Positions 1-8,943 of a stretch of 64,000 nt of DNA are shown in pieces. Source of the DNA: JAFDZV01 sp048594725 (GTDB lineage Bacteria; Bacteroidota; Ignavibacteria; OLB7); contig JBMDXA010000018.1 of NCBI GenBank assembly GCA_048594725.1, forward strand, positions 18,814 to 82,813, written 5' to 3'. Within the stretch, counting starts at the first letter, position 1, and each line of letters begins with the position of its first letter. The translations under genes and the position numbers were made by a program. Under the pieces are notes generated by a model, which worked only from the letters and a program-made list of their open reading frames with translations, was not told the DNA's origin and did no database searches.

Positions 1-108
1 CATCACCGAGTACAGGCGATACAGCACAAACGCCACGATCGCGATATCGATCAGGTCGATAACCGTGATCCGGAGAAAGCCGATCTGAAAAAGAAGTGGG
101 TTGGGCAT
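1..108 (-). CDS. cdaA: Diadenylate cyclase CdaA-like, N-terminal fragment (cut by window edge)
   Basis: Only the first 36 codons lie inside the window; the gene continues to the left. The peptide opens MPNPLLFQIGFLRITVIDL and continues with a hydrophobic stretch ending VLYRLYS. That pattern (a short hydrophobic lead, then a 'xxDxxDIxxVAxxxYxLY' segment) is what I expect at the start of the membrane-anchored diadenylate cyclase CdaA, which makes the second messenger c-di-AMP at the cytoplasmic membrane. The catalytic DisA_N domain is outside the window, so the call rests on the first membrane segment only. The frame stays open upstream of the ATG, but no ATG is present there and the extension does not look protein-like. 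Confidence 0.55.
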   Translation of the reverse strand, partial: MPNPLLFQIGFLRITVIDLIDIAIVAFVLYRLYSVM

Positions 109-419
109 CAGGAGCTTGTTGCCGCGTTGATGCAAGCCGGATGGAAGACCATATCCCCCCTGTTGTTCCGCGTTATTGCTGCGCGCCGGGCCGGGACGGA
201 AGAGCGCGCTGTTGATCCGCCGGCCAGGGGGCGCTGAAAGAGAGTAAAATAGCACATCCTCCCCAATCGCGCGCAGTGACCGTTCCAGGCAAGCGGCAAC
301 TGCGGGCCATGCCGGAAGCGATGATGCGAACAGAAGGAATGATGGTGGGCCGGAATCCGGCAAGCGGCGCGGCAAAGATCTGCTGTCATCTTCCGCCTGC
401 AGGATTGATTATCGGGAGA
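109..419. other. Non-coding stretch upstream of the cdaA-like gene
   Basis: About 310 bases between two minus-strand genes. Open frames on both strands read as His/Arg/Ser-rich strings with no recognisable domain or ribosome binding site. I see no RNA gene or clear terminator. Confidence 0.4.
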
Positions 420-611
420 TCACTTCTTGCGGCTCAAGGCCAGGAACAGGGTTCCGAGCGTTATCAGCATGGTTCCGGAGACAAGGATCACCAGAGAGGG
501 CCCCAATTCCCCCTCCATTCCGATCCGTACCATCGCGAAGATCTCGATCAGGATGCCCAGAACGAGCATGACGATGGAGATGATTTTAAGCTGCGGTGCG
601 GCCTCGTTCAT
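420..611 (-). CDS. Small two-helix membrane protein
   Basis: A 63-residue protein with two predicted membrane helices: roughly residues 8-27 (IISIVMLVLGILIEIFAMV) and 38-58 (SLVILVSGTMLITLGTLFLAL), ending in a basic RKK tail. The ATG is preceded by GGGAGAG six bases upstream, a good ribosome binding site, which supports it as a real gene despite its size. Its function is not recognisable. It lies about 100 bases downstream of the acetyltransferase on the same strand and may share its transcript. Confidence 0.6.
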   Translation of the reverse strand: MNEAAPQLKIISIVMLVLGILIEIFAMVRIGMEGELGPSLVILVSGTMLITLGTLFLALSRKK

Positions 612-711
612 AGACTACTCTCCCGATACTGGATGATGCTCCCGTGCGGCGCCCTGCACCGGCGGGAGCGGATATGCCACGAACAGTTCCCATGGTTTAG
701 TTACCACGGTT

Positions 712-1206
712 TCAAGGGAACCGTAGATCCTTCAGATAGACCCCGTACGGAACACCGAGGAGCGAAGGGGCGTCATGGCTGAATTCAAAGCCCATCCGCT
801 GGTACATCCCCAGAGCCACATTCATCATCGGCGTGGTGTGCAGGGCGATGGCCCCCACGCCGTCGCGCCGGGCACGGCGGATGCATTCCTCTACCAGCGC
901 GCGCCCGATGCCGTGCCCGCGAAAAGCGGGGTCCACCGCCAGCATGCGCACCACCGACCATTCCGGCTGGAAGAAGCTGCTCCGTGGCCTGCCGGGCCCC
1001 ACATATACCACCGCTCCGGCAAGGCGGTCTCCGGCATCCGCCACGATCAGCTCACCGGTTTCCGTAAGAGAGGACATCTTCGCGATATTGCCCGCAAGCG
1101 CCGGCCAGTCGGAATAGGCCTCGCGGTACTGTTCATAGGCCGCCAGGGCAATCCGGTTGACCGCGGCATCATCGTCCGGACGAAATTCTCTGAGCTGGTA
1201 CTGCAT
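712..1206 (-). CDS. GNAT family N-acetyltransferase
   Basis: A 164-residue protein of the usual size for a single-domain Gcn5-related acetyltransferase, which transfers the acetyl group of acetyl-CoA to an amine. The acetyl-CoA pyrophosphate-binding motif A is clear near residues 90-105 (VDPAFRGHGIGRALVEE). A downstream MYQRMGFEF segment matches the conserved motif B 'YxxxGF' region. The substrate cannot be read from the sequence. Start ATG chosen because the MQYQLREFRPDDDAAV opening is the typical first strand of the fold. Confidence 0.88.
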   Translation of the reverse strand: MQYQLREFRPDDDAAVNRIALAAYEQYREAYSDWPALAGNIAKMSSLTETGELIVADAGDRLAGAVVYVGPGRPRSSFFQPEWSVVRMLAVDPAFRGHGIGRALVEECIRRARRDGVGAIALHTTPMMNVALGMYQRMGFEFSHDAPSLLGVPYGVYLKDLRFP

Positions 1207-1383
1207 GGGGTCGGGGCAACAATTGGGCGGAACGATAAAACCTTCCAGGCGTCGGGGCAGTGGCCTGAAAGGTTCATCATGAAGCGCGCGGATATCACCG
1301 CCGGAGCTACCCGGCCGTGCACGGCATATTCTATCACGGAGGCGGCATACCGGGCCGCCCGGCGCAGCGGTTGCCGGAGGAGC

Positions 1384-2358
1384 CTAGAGCCCTCCGGTGA
1401 CCCCGCTCTCCTCGTAGGCGCGGATGATCTCCTTGACCAGGCGATGGCGCACCACGTCGGCCTTCTCGAAGTAGGTGAAGCCGATGCCATCGATCCCCTG
1501 AAGGATGCTCTCGGCCTGCACCAGACCGCTCTCCACGTTCCTGGGCAGATCGATCTGGGTAAGATCTCCCGTGATGATCGCGCGGCTGTTGGCGCCGAGA
1601 CGGGTCAGGAACATCTTCATCTGCATGGTCGTGGCGTTCTGCGCCTCGTCGAGAATCACAAACGCGTTATTGAGCGTGCGGCCGCGCATATACGCCAGCG
1701 GCACCACCTCGATCCCCCGCTTCTCCATCATCGACTTCAGCTTCTCCGAGGGGATCATATCGTCCAGCGCATCATAGAGCGGGCGGAGATACGGATCGAT
1801 CTTCTCCTTGAGATCTCCCGGAAGAAACCCGAGGCTCTCCCCGGCTTCCACCGCCGGGCGTGCCAGCACCAGCTTGTTCACTTCGCGGTTGCGGAACGCG
1901 GCCACCGCCATCGCCACGGCGAGGTAGGTTTTGCCGGTACCGGCCGGGCCGATGGCGAAGACGATATCGTTCTCGCGCACCTTGCGATAATAATCCTTCT
2001 GGCGATCGCCACGGGCCTTCACCACGTTCTCCTTGCCGAAGAGGATCACCTCATCGAGGTTCTGCCCCTGAAGCTGCTGCTGCTGCTCGGCCTTGCCCCC
2101 GGCCACCAGATCGATAATCATCTCGACATCCTTCGGCAGAAGCGACCCATTGCGCTGCACCATGTAGATCATCTCGTTGATGATCTTCTCGATGGAAGCG
2201 GTTTCGGCCGGCTCGCCACGCAGGACCACCGTATCGCCACGCACCGTCACGGTGGTATCGAAGCGGCTTTCGAGCACGTTCAGATTGGCATCATTGAATC
2301 CCAGAAATGCAAGCTGGTCGATGCCGCCCAGTTTGATCTTTTTCTCGACTATCTCCAT
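1384..2358 (-). CDS. PhoH family ATPase (YbeZ-like)
   Basis: A 324-residue protein of normal PhoH length. Residues 1-60 form a KH-like N-terminal domain (NLNVLESRFDTTVTVRGD). A P-loop ATPase follows, with Walker A GPAGTGKT at residues 137-144 and Walker B VILDEAQN. The DEAQ box and the following 'MQMKMFLTRLG' segment are diagnostic of PhoH, which in many bacteria acts with YbeY in RNA metabolism. No YbeY gene is in the window. The start is followed directly by MEIVEKKIKL. A TATCTTTG promoter-like octamer ends only four bases before the ATG, so the transcript could be almost leaderless. Confidence 0.93.
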   Translation of the reverse strand: MEIVEKKIKLGGIDQLAFLGFNDANLNVLESRFDTTVTVRGDTVVLRGEPAETASIEKIINEMIYMVQRNGSLLPKDVEMIIDLVAGGKAEQQQQLQGQNLDEVILFGKENVVKARGDRQKDYYRKVRENDIVFAIGPAGTGKTYLAVAMAVAAFRNREVNKLVLARPAVEAGESLGFLPGDLKEKIDPYLRPLYDALDDMIPSEKLKSMMEKRGIEVVPLAYMRGRTLNNAFVILDEAQNATTMQMKMFLTRLGANSRAIITGDLTQIDLPRNVESGLVQAESILQGIDGIGFTYFEKADVVRHRLVKEIIRAYEESGVTGGL

Positions 2359-2362
2359 GTAT

Positions 2363-2370
2363 CAAAGATA
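2363..2370 (-). promoter_or_regulatory. Possible -7 box (TATCTTTG) immediately upstream of phoH
   Basis: The minus strand reads TATCTTTG, matching the Bacteroidota TAnnTTTG -7 box, then four bases, then the ATG. I see no good TTG -33 box about 20 bases further up, so this could be chance. Confidence 0.3.
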
Positions 2371-2416
2371 TATAATGAGAATGACTCCTCCTTCAGATAC
2401 GCCGGAGCCGATACGG

Positions 2417-2451
2417 AAAAGCTCCCCGGGAGAGTTCTCCCGGAGAGCTTT
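2417..2451 (-). terminator. Rho-independent terminator downstream of the LysM gene
   Basis: On the minus strand AGCTCTCCGGGAG pairs with CTCCCGGGGAGCT around a four-base AACT loop and is followed by TTTTCC. It lies about 30 bases past the stop codon at 2481, between the LysM gene and phoH, so it ends the lipoprotein-LysM transcript. Confidence 0.7.
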
Positions 2452-2480
2452 CACTCCACTATCGATGACGCGGCAGCCGA

Positions 2481-3293
2481 TTAGCGATTGCCACTTCCGG
2501 CGTCCTGCTGGTCCACCTGCTGCTGGCGTTCGGTAGCCACGCGGCGGGTTGCCATCCGCTTCTTGCGGTAATAGAGGCGCTCGGCGCGAAGTTCCTCATC
2601 GGACTTCGGACCGGCCGGCGGGATCGTCAGAACCTGTCCCGGATAGATGATGTCCGGGTTGCGGATCTGGTCCATGTTCGCCACGTAGATCTTCGACCAC
2701 ATCAGCGGATCGTTGTAGATCTGCTCCTTGCCGGCGATGTTCCAGAGGCAGTCACGGTCCTGCGCCCAGGTGCCGACGGTGTAGGTGTTGCTACGGGCAC
2801 GGCCACGGATGCTGTTGATCTCGCGGGCGACCTCGATGATCTTGTTATAGAACTCCGGCAGCACTGCCAGGCGCTCGCGGCGCATGGCGTTGAGCTGCGA
2901 CTCCAGCGTGGCAAGCTCCGGGAGCATGCTGCCGATCTGGTCGTCGCTCATGCGGCCGATCTCACGTACGCGCGATTCGATACGCCCGAGCCTCTCGCGG
3001 AAGTTGCGAACATCGGCCTCGGTGGCGCCCACAAGAGCGTACAGCTCCTCGTTGCAGCGGCGCGTATCGTTCATCATCTGCGTCATCTGCGAGTTGAGCG
3101 TGGAGGTCTCGGTCTCAAGACCGGCAAGCTCGCTCTGCAGCGTGTTGACGCGATTGGTGAACTCGGTGATGCGGGCTTCCGCTTCGGTCTTGGTGAGATC
3201 CTCGTCGCGCTTGTTCGGGTCAACCACCGGCGGCTGCGCAAAGAGCGGAGCCGTAATCAGTACGGCCGCCATCGAGAGGATGAATTTCTTCAT
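2481..3293 (-). CDS. Exported coiled-coil protein with C-terminal LysM domain
   Basis: A 270-residue protein. A signal peptide (MKKFILSMAAVLITAPLFAQ) is followed by a long coiled-coil region with many Glu/Leu/Arg heptads (about residues 35-150). A single LysM-type domain (about residues 170-235) ends in 'IRNPDIIYPGQVLTIPPAG', the classic LysM close. LysM binds peptidoglycan or chitin-like glycans, so the protein is probably a periplasmic, wall-attached structural factor. The start was placed at the MKKF codon because it begins the signal peptide; the frame stays open 34 codons further upstream, into the neighbouring gene's 3' end. The lipoprotein gene lies about 45 bases upstream on the same strand and also encodes a coiled coil, so the two probably form one operon. 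Confidence 0.85.
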   Translation of the reverse strand: MKKFILSMAAVLITAPLFAQPPVVDPNKRDEDLTKTEAEARITEFTNRVNTLQSELAGLETETSTLNSQMTQMMNDTRRCNEELYALVGATEADVRNFRERLGRIESRVREIGRMSDDQIGSMLPELATLESQLNAMRRERLAVLPEFYNKIIEVAREINSIRGRARSNTYTVGTWAQDRDCLWNIAGKEQIYNDPLMWSKIYVANMDQIRNPDIIYPGQVLTIPPAGPKSDEELRAERLYYRKKRMATRRVATERQQQVDQQDAGSGNR

Positions 3294-3337
3294 ATTAAGA
3301 TATCTCCAGTTTGTTTCAGCTAATGAGTGGATGTGGA

Positions 3338-3664
3338 TTAACGACGGGGAGCCGACTGAGTCCCCGAAGCGACCGTATCCTTCCAGTCCGGCCATACATC
3401 AGGCCACTGGGAGAGCTTCCCCTGGACAAACGCCTTGTCCTGGTTGCAACGGTCGAGTTCAGCCCGACGATTGTTAATCTCACCCTGGAGACGGGTTCTT
3501 TCATCCCTCTTGGCACGCACCTGCTGGGTCAGCGTCTGCTCCTGCTGCCGCAGCTCGCGAAGCCGTGCGAGCTGCTCCTCCGTGATCTTGTTCGAGCAGC
3601 TTGCGAGCGTCGCGGCACTCGCGACCGCCACCACGAGTGCTCCATACCGCAGTGCTTGTTTCAT
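3338..3664 (-). CDS. Small coiled-coil lipoprotein
   Basis: A 108-residue protein. The signal peptide ends in a lipobox (TLASC, Cys at about residue 23), then comes a continuous heptad coiled coil (EEQLARLRELRQQEQTLTQQ onward). The layout resembles small envelope lipoproteins such as Lpp or Pal-spacer proteins, but I see no specific family match. A strong ribosome binding site (AGGAGGA) precedes the ATG. It is the first gene of a two-gene unit with the LysM protein. A full -33/-7 promoter lies about 50 bases upstream. Confidence 0.8.
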   Translation of the reverse strand: MKQALRYGALVVAVASAATLASCSNKITEEQLARLRELRQQEQTLTQQVRAKRDERTRLQGEINNRRAELDRCNQDKAFVQGKLSQWPDVWPDWKDTVASGTQSAPRR

Positions 3665-3709
3665 TAAGATTCCTCCTCAGTATTTGGATCGGTTATGTGA
3701 GAGTCGGTT

Positions 3710-3741
3710 CAAAAGTACATGTCGAGCGATTCACCGACAAA
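3710..3741 (-). promoter_or_regulatory. Bacteroidota-type promoter for the lipoprotein-LysM operon
   Basis: On the minus strand TTTG (3741-3738) is followed by exactly 20 bases and then TACTTTTG (3717-3710). This matches the TTTG/TAnnTTTG primary sigma factor consensus of Bacteroidota. Transcription would begin roughly 40 bases upstream of the lipoprotein ATG. Confidence 0.65.
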
Positions 3742-4121
3742 CACCACGCCAACTCATCAGTACGCTATCCGCTAGACACCATTCCATGGGAATGTAACGT
3801 TGGGGCTTGTGGTCAACATCGTCTGAGACGACAGACCCATTACGCACGTTGGCTATATCGGAGATCGCGAATTTGTCTTAACAACGAAACCCCATTCGCG
3901 GAAGTTAGCGCCCGCATTTTGCGCGATAATACGAAATCCGATCTTAACGGGAATTATGCGCATTTTTTATTACAGTTCCAGAGGAGTTTCGCCAACCCGC
4001 CGATACAGGGATCATCGCTTTTCCCGCCCCGCTGCGGGCCCATCCCCAGTGCTCCGGCGCCATCGGTGGCGGCAGAGCGGTGGAATCTCCTGAAGCATGT
4101 TCGGCTCCGCAGAGAGAGGTA
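3742..4121. other. Intergenic region without recognisable genes
   Basis: About 380 bases between the lipoprotein promoter and the efflux operon terminator. It is noticeably more AT-rich around 3880-3980 than the flanks. I see no reading frame, tRNA or known RNA motif. Confidence 0.35.
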
Positions 4122-4167
4122 GAAAAAAAGGAGGGAGCGATCTGATGTTCGCCGATCGCTCCCTTTT
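4122..4167 (-). terminator. Terminator of the efflux operon (possibly bidirectional)
   Basis: GGGAGCGATC (4133-4142) pairs perfectly with GATCGCTCCC (4154-4163) around an 11-base loop. On the minus strand the stem is followed by TCCTTTTTTT, as expected downstream of the last permease gene, which stops at 4220. The plus strand has only TTTT after the stem. Confidence 0.8.
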
Positions 4168-4219
4168 CATCATTCCAATTCCGGACTCCCCGGCCCCGTG
4201 TCTCCCTCCCCTCTTCCCC

Positions 4220-5449
4220 CTACTCGTATCGCAGCGCCTCGATAGGATCGAGCCGCGACGCGCGCCACGCCGGATAGATGCCGAACAGCAGGCCGATGGC
4301 CGTGCAGCTGCCGATGGAGATCCCCACCCAGTCCCACGGCACCGGAGGTGTTACTTGAAGCAGCGCCCCCATCGCCAGCCCGCCGAACAGCCCTATCCCG
4401 ATGCCGATCAGCGCGCCAAGCTGGCAGAGCGTCACCGCCTCGATGATGAACTGCCCGAGGATATCGCCGCTTGTGGCTCCAACGGCCTTGCGTACACCGA
4501 TCTCCCTCGTCCGTTCCTTCACCGACACCAGCATGATATTCATGATCCCCACACCGGCGGCCACCAGCGCGATGCCGCCGCAGACCAGGCCGAAGATGGA
4601 GATATACTGGGTGAAGCCGCCGAACGTCTCGCTGATCGATTCGTTGGTGAGCACTTCGAAATCGTTTTCCTCTCCGATCTCCACCCCTCGTATCGCGCGG
4701 AGAATCCCTATCCCCTGCCCCATCGTCTCGTCGAGATCGGCCACCGACCGGGCCCTGACATTGATGCTGGTGGAGGTAGTCCATTCATCGAAGAAATACT
4801 TCGCGGCGCTGGTGATCGGCACCAGCACAACCTCGTCCTGGCTCTGGCCGAACACCGCCCCCTTGGCCGCCAGCACGCCGATGACGGTGTAGCGGTGGCT
4901 GTTCACCGAAAACGCCTTCCCCAGCGGGGAGCGGTTACCGAAGAGCTTTCCGGCGATCTCCGCGCCGATCACCGCCACGTCGCTCCGCAACTGCACATCC
5001 TGCGCGGTAAGGTTGCGCCCCTGCGCCATGGCGTAGTCCGCGTTGACGATGAACGCCTCGTCCCCGCCGTAGATATCCACGCTGGGATCGGTGGCGATAC
5101 CTTCATACTTGGCGATGCCGCCGATGATCTGGTTTATAAGGCCGATGTTCTCGGCCGAGGTAAGCCTGCGCTTGAACTCCAGCGCCTGGCGGAGCGTGAT
5201 ATCCTTGCGTTCGCGGTAGCGGCGCCTGGAGTTGCCGAACTCCACCCCGGGATCTTTCTGGATGATAAAGGAGTTGCGGCCGAACGCCGAGAGCTGGTCG
5301 TCCACCTTCGCCTCCAGCGCTCCCACCGCAGCGGCCACCCCCACGATGGCGAACACGCCGATAGCTATCGAGAGCAGCGTCAGACCGGCGCGCAGCTTGT
5401 TGCCGCCGATCGACTGCACCGCCATTCTTACCGATTCGGTTACGTTCAT
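4220..5449 (-). CDS. MacB/FtsX-type ABC transporter permease (second of two)
   Basis: A 409-residue inner-membrane permease. It has an N-terminal membrane helix (around residues 18-40), a large periplasmic MacB_PCD-type domain (about 45-270) and three C-terminal helices forming the FtsX domain, with the signature 'SVKERTREIGVRKAVGATSGDI'. Permeases of this type do not pump through the membrane channel; they use ATP hydrolysis to drive mechanical movements of the periplasmic domain. Unlike MacB it has no fused nucleotide-binding domain. It is the last gene of the tolC-macA-ATPase-permease-permease operon and lies 24 bases from the preceding permease gene, with which it may form a heterodimer. 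The ATG has GGAG upstream. Confidence 0.9.
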   Translation of the reverse strand: MNVTESVRMAVQSIGGNKLRAGLTLLSIAIGVFAIVGVAAAVGALEAKVDDQLSAFGRNSFIIQKDPGVEFGNSRRRYRERKDITLRQALEFKRRLTSAENIGLINQIIGGIAKYEGIATDPSVDIYGGDEAFIVNADYAMAQGRNLTAQDVQLRSDVAVIGAEIAGKLFGNRSPLGKAFSVNSHRYTVIGVLAAKGAVFGQSQDEVVLVPITSAAKYFFDEWTTSTSINVRARSVADLDETMGQGIGILRAIRGVEIGEENDFEVLTNESISETFGGFTQYISIFGLVCGGIALVAAGVGIMNIMLVSVKERTREIGVRKAVGATSGDILGQFIIEAVTLCQLGALIGIGIGLFGGLAMGALLQVTPPVPWDWVGISIGSCTAIGLLFGIYPAWRASRLDPIEALRYE

Positions 5450-5473
5450 CCTTGCACTCCAACGTTATCTGCG

Positions 5474-6688
5474 TTACTCCGCGCGAAGAGCGTCCACCGG
5501 GTCCATTCGCGCGCCGCGATATGCCGGAATGATACCCGCCAGCACCCCCACGAACGCCGAGACCATCACGGCGATCGCCACCTGGGCGGGGGGAATGATC
5601 GGGCTGAGAAAATCGAGATCGTACGCATCCTTCAACCAGGTGGCGCCGAAGTAGGCGGCCACCGAGGTGATCGCCAGCGCTATCAGCGAGCCGAGAAGAC
5701 AGAGCACCACCGCCTCCACCAGAAACTGCAGCAGGATGCGCCTGCGCGTGGCCCCCAGCGCCTTGCGGATGCCGATCTCCTTGGTGCGCTCGGTCACCGA
5801 GACGAACATGATGTTCATGATGCCGATGGAGCCCACCAGAAACGAAAGCCCGGTCAGCGCAAGGCCCACGCCGAAGACGATAAAGCGGAGCTGCGCGGTC
5901 TGGTCGCGAAACGCCTGCTGCGTGTTCACCGCGAAGTCGTCCTTCTGCCCCGGCGCCAGCGATCGCACCTGGCGCATCACACCGATGGTCTCGTACTTCA
6001 CCTCCTCCACCTTGTCCACTCCACCCGCCTTCACGTTGATGGTGATGCGGGTGTTGGTGCCATACATCGAGAAGAATTTCTTGATCGGGATCAGGATCTG
6101 GTTGTCCACGAAATCCATCCCGAGCGCGCCGCGCTTCGGCATCACGCCGATCACCGTAAACGGCGTCCCGTCGATACGGATCGTCTTGCCGATGGGGTCC
6201 ACAGCGGAGAAAAGATGATCGGCGGTCACCGGTCCGAGCACGGCCACACCGGCGGCGCCTTCATCCTCCATCGGCGTGAAGAACCGTCCTCCCCCCATGT
6301 TCCCTCCCAGCATATCGTTGTACTGGCTGGTAACGCCCAGGGTGGCGGTGCCGCTCAACTGGATGGTGCCGTAATCCACCTTGTACGCCCCCCGCCGTGT
6401 GGTGGGGAGCACATACTCCGGCGATTCCAGCCGCTGCGCCACCTTCAGGAACTGGTTGTAGTTGATGTTCTTCCGGTTGCGGGCCTCCATCCAGTTTCCC
6501 TGCCCGGTCCAGTCGTACTTGTCCACGTAGAGGATATCATCGCCGAAGATATCGAGCGTATCCTCGAGAGCGGTATCCAGCCCCGTCAGCAGCCACCCCA
6601 TGATAAGCACGGTGGTAATGCCGATCACGACGCCGAGCGTTGTCAGCACCGCCCGCATCTTGTTCGCGGTCAGCGCCGCGAATGCCAT
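5474..6688 (-). CDS. MacB/FtsX-type ABC transporter permease (first of two)
   Basis: A 404-residue permease with the same layout as its downstream neighbour: one N-terminal helix (KMRAVLTTLGVVIGITTVL), a periplasmic MacB_PCD domain, and three C-terminal helices with the conserved cytoplasmic segment 'SVTERTKEIGIRKALGATRR'. The ATG at 6688 has AGAAAG upstream, but the frame stays open for several codons further up through a peptide (LNSLIESIK) that looks like the usual start of this family. The true start may therefore be a non-ATG codon near 6715. The ATPase gene lies about 110 bases upstream, separated by intergenic repeats that apparently inserted inside the operon. Confidence 0.9.
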   Translation of the reverse strand: MAFAALTANKMRAVLTTLGVVIGITTVLIMGWLLTGLDTALEDTLDIFGDDILYVDKYDWTGQGNWMEARNRKNINYNQFLKVAQRLESPEYVLPTTRRGAYKVDYGTIQLSGTATLGVTSQYNDMLGGNMGGGRFFTPMEDEGAAGVAVLGPVTADHLFSAVDPIGKTIRIDGTPFTVIGVMPKRGALGMDFVDNQILIPIKKFFSMYGTNTRITINVKAGGVDKVEEVKYETIGVMRQVRSLAPGQKDDFAVNTQQAFRDQTAQLRFIVFGVGLALTGLSFLVGSIGIMNIMFVSVTERTKEIGIRKALGATRRRILLQFLVEAVVLCLLGSLIALAITSVAAYFGATWLKDAYDLDFLSPIIPPAQVAIAVMVSAFVGVLAGIIPAYRGARMDPVDALRAE

Positions 6689-6718
6689 CTTTATGCTTTC
6701 TATAAGGGAGTTCAGGGG

Positions 6719-6799
6719 AATTTTCGATTTTCGATTGACGATTTCAGATCGGGCAGAAACATCCGTGATCCACGGACTACCGACAGCCGGCGAAGCCTG
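6719..6799. repeat. Dispersed repeat pair (ATCGAAAATC-type plus degenerate hairpin element)
   Basis: 6719-6750 contains two runs of the AT-rich family (TTTTCGATTTTCGATTGACG, the reverse complement of ATCGAAAATC units). 6770-6799 holds a worn copy of the hairpin family (GGACTACCGACAGCCGGCGA then AGCCTGCT). Both families recur elsewhere in the window. They separate the ATPase and permease genes of one operon. Confidence 0.65.
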
Positions 6800-7561
<762 letters not shown>

Positions 7562-7563
7562 CG

Positions 7564-8943
7564 CTACTCTTTCCCGGAGTTTTTATCCCGCTCCAGTTTC
7601 GTCACCTGCTCGCCATTCTTCAGATCCTTCGTGATGGCCTTGTAAGGCCCGCTCACCACGATATCTCCGGCTTTCAGGCCGCTCTTGATCTCGATATACT
7701 GATCGTCGCGGATGCCGGTCTCCACCTGGCGGGCATGCACCACGGTTCCCTCCTGCACAAAGACGATCGGCTTCGGGCGCTCATCGCGTTGCGCGCGCAC
7801 CAGCGCCGTGTTGGTGACCCCCTCCGGCTGCTCGGCCTCGTCGTCGGCAGCGGTGGAATCCTCCTCGCGCGTGGTAACCGACTGGATGGGCACGGCCACC
7901 ACATTCGGCCTGGAATCGGTGCGAACGGTTGAAACCACGGTCATGCCGGGACGGAAGCGCTCATCGGGGGAGATGAAGCGGAGGCGCACCTCGAAGTTGG
8001 TGAGCTGCTCCTGTGTTCCCACCCCGCTCTGCTTCGGGGAGTTGGCGATACGGCTTACCACCGCCAGGAACTTCTGGTTCGGCAGTGCATCCACCTCCAC
8101 CTCGGCGGTATCTCCCATCGAGACCTGCACCACATCGGTTTCCGAGACATCCACCACCGACTCGATCACGGAGAGATCGGCCACGGTCATGATCTCGGTG
8201 CCGGTCATCTGAATGGCTCCCACCACCTTTTCGCCGAGCTTGGAGTTGAGCTTCGTCACCACGCCGGAGATCGGGGAGGTGATGGTGGTTTTGCCGAGCG
8301 ATTCGCGGATCTGGCGGTAGCTGGCCTGCGCCTCATCCACCTGGAACTTTGCGGCATCCACCTCGGCCTGGCTGATATTGACCTGTGCCTGCGCGGCCTC
8401 CAGATCCTGATCGGTGGCGAGCTTCTTCTCATGCAGCTGGCTCAGGCGGGCCAGATCCTGCTGGTTGCGCAAGAGCGATGCGCGCGACTGCGCCTGGCGG
8501 GCCTTCGAGGCGGCGATACCTGCCTCGGCCTGCTGCACCTGCGCCGCGAACGACTCCGGATTGATCCTGACCAGCACCTGTCCCTTCTTCACGCTCTCCC
8601 CCTCCTTTGCCCCCAGAAAGATGATCTCGCCGCTGACTTCCGGGGAGATCTTCACCTGGGTTTCCGGGTCCACCACGCCGGTGGCGGTCACCGTCTGCAC
8701 GATCGTGCGGGCCATGACCTTTTCGGTCTCCACCGGAGTTCCCTCCGTCTTCTTCCCTCCCATCACCACCATCACCACGATCAGGGCCAGCACGAGCAGA
8801 CCGATGATGGCGATGACGGGCCCCTTGCGGGATTTCTTCTTCCGCCTGACGGTGGCCCCGGCGGCATCATGCCCGCCGGCCGGTTCCCCGGCTGCCGCAT
8901 TCCGTTTCCGCCTGAGCTCTTCTGATATGCGTGAATCTGCCAT
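7564..8943 (-). CDS. MacA-like periplasmic adaptor (membrane fusion protein)
   Basis: A 459-residue adaptor linking inner-membrane ABC permeases to a TolC-like outer-membrane channel. A Lys-rich cytoplasmic N-terminus precedes a membrane anchor at about residues 41-63. Next come a barrel-sandwich/lipoyl half (PEVSGEIIFLGAKEGESVKK), a long alpha-helical hairpin rich in Gln/Ala (about 140-215), the second lipoyl half (TSPISGVVTKLNSKLGEKV) and beta-barrel domains to the C-terminus. The ATG at 8943 (MADSRISEEL) was chosen. The same frame is open for 87 more codons, but that stretch is encoded by intergenic repeats and reads as FDFRF-type peptides, not protein. Substrate unknown. Confidence 0.92.
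   Translation of the reverse strand: MADSRISEELRRKRNAAAGEPAGGHDAAGATVRRKKKSRKGPVIAIIGLLVLALIVVMVVMGGKKTEGTPVETEKVMARTIVQTVTATGVVDPETQVKISPEVSGEIIFLGAKEGESVKKGQVLVRINPESFAAQVQQAEAGIAASKARQAQSRASLLRNQQDLARLSQLHEKKLATDQDLEAAQAQVNISQAEVDAAKFQVDEAQASYRQIRESLGKTTITSPISGVVTKLNSKLGEKVVGAIQMTGTEIMTVADLSVIESVVDVSETDVVQVSMGDTAEVEVDALPNQKFLAVVSRIANSPKQSGVGTQEQLTNFEVRLRFISPDERFRPGMTVVSTVRTDSRPNVVAVPIQSVTTREEDSTAADDEAEQPEGVTNTALVRAQRDERPKPIVFVQEGTVVHARQVETGIRDDQYIEIKSGLKAGDIVVSGPYKAITKDLKNGEQVTKLERDKNSGKE

Noticed and set aside
775..2484. 569-codon open frame on the plus strand
   Set aside because: It runs antisense to the acetyltransferase and phoH genes and is His/Arg/Gly-rich with no domain; high-GC codon shadow.
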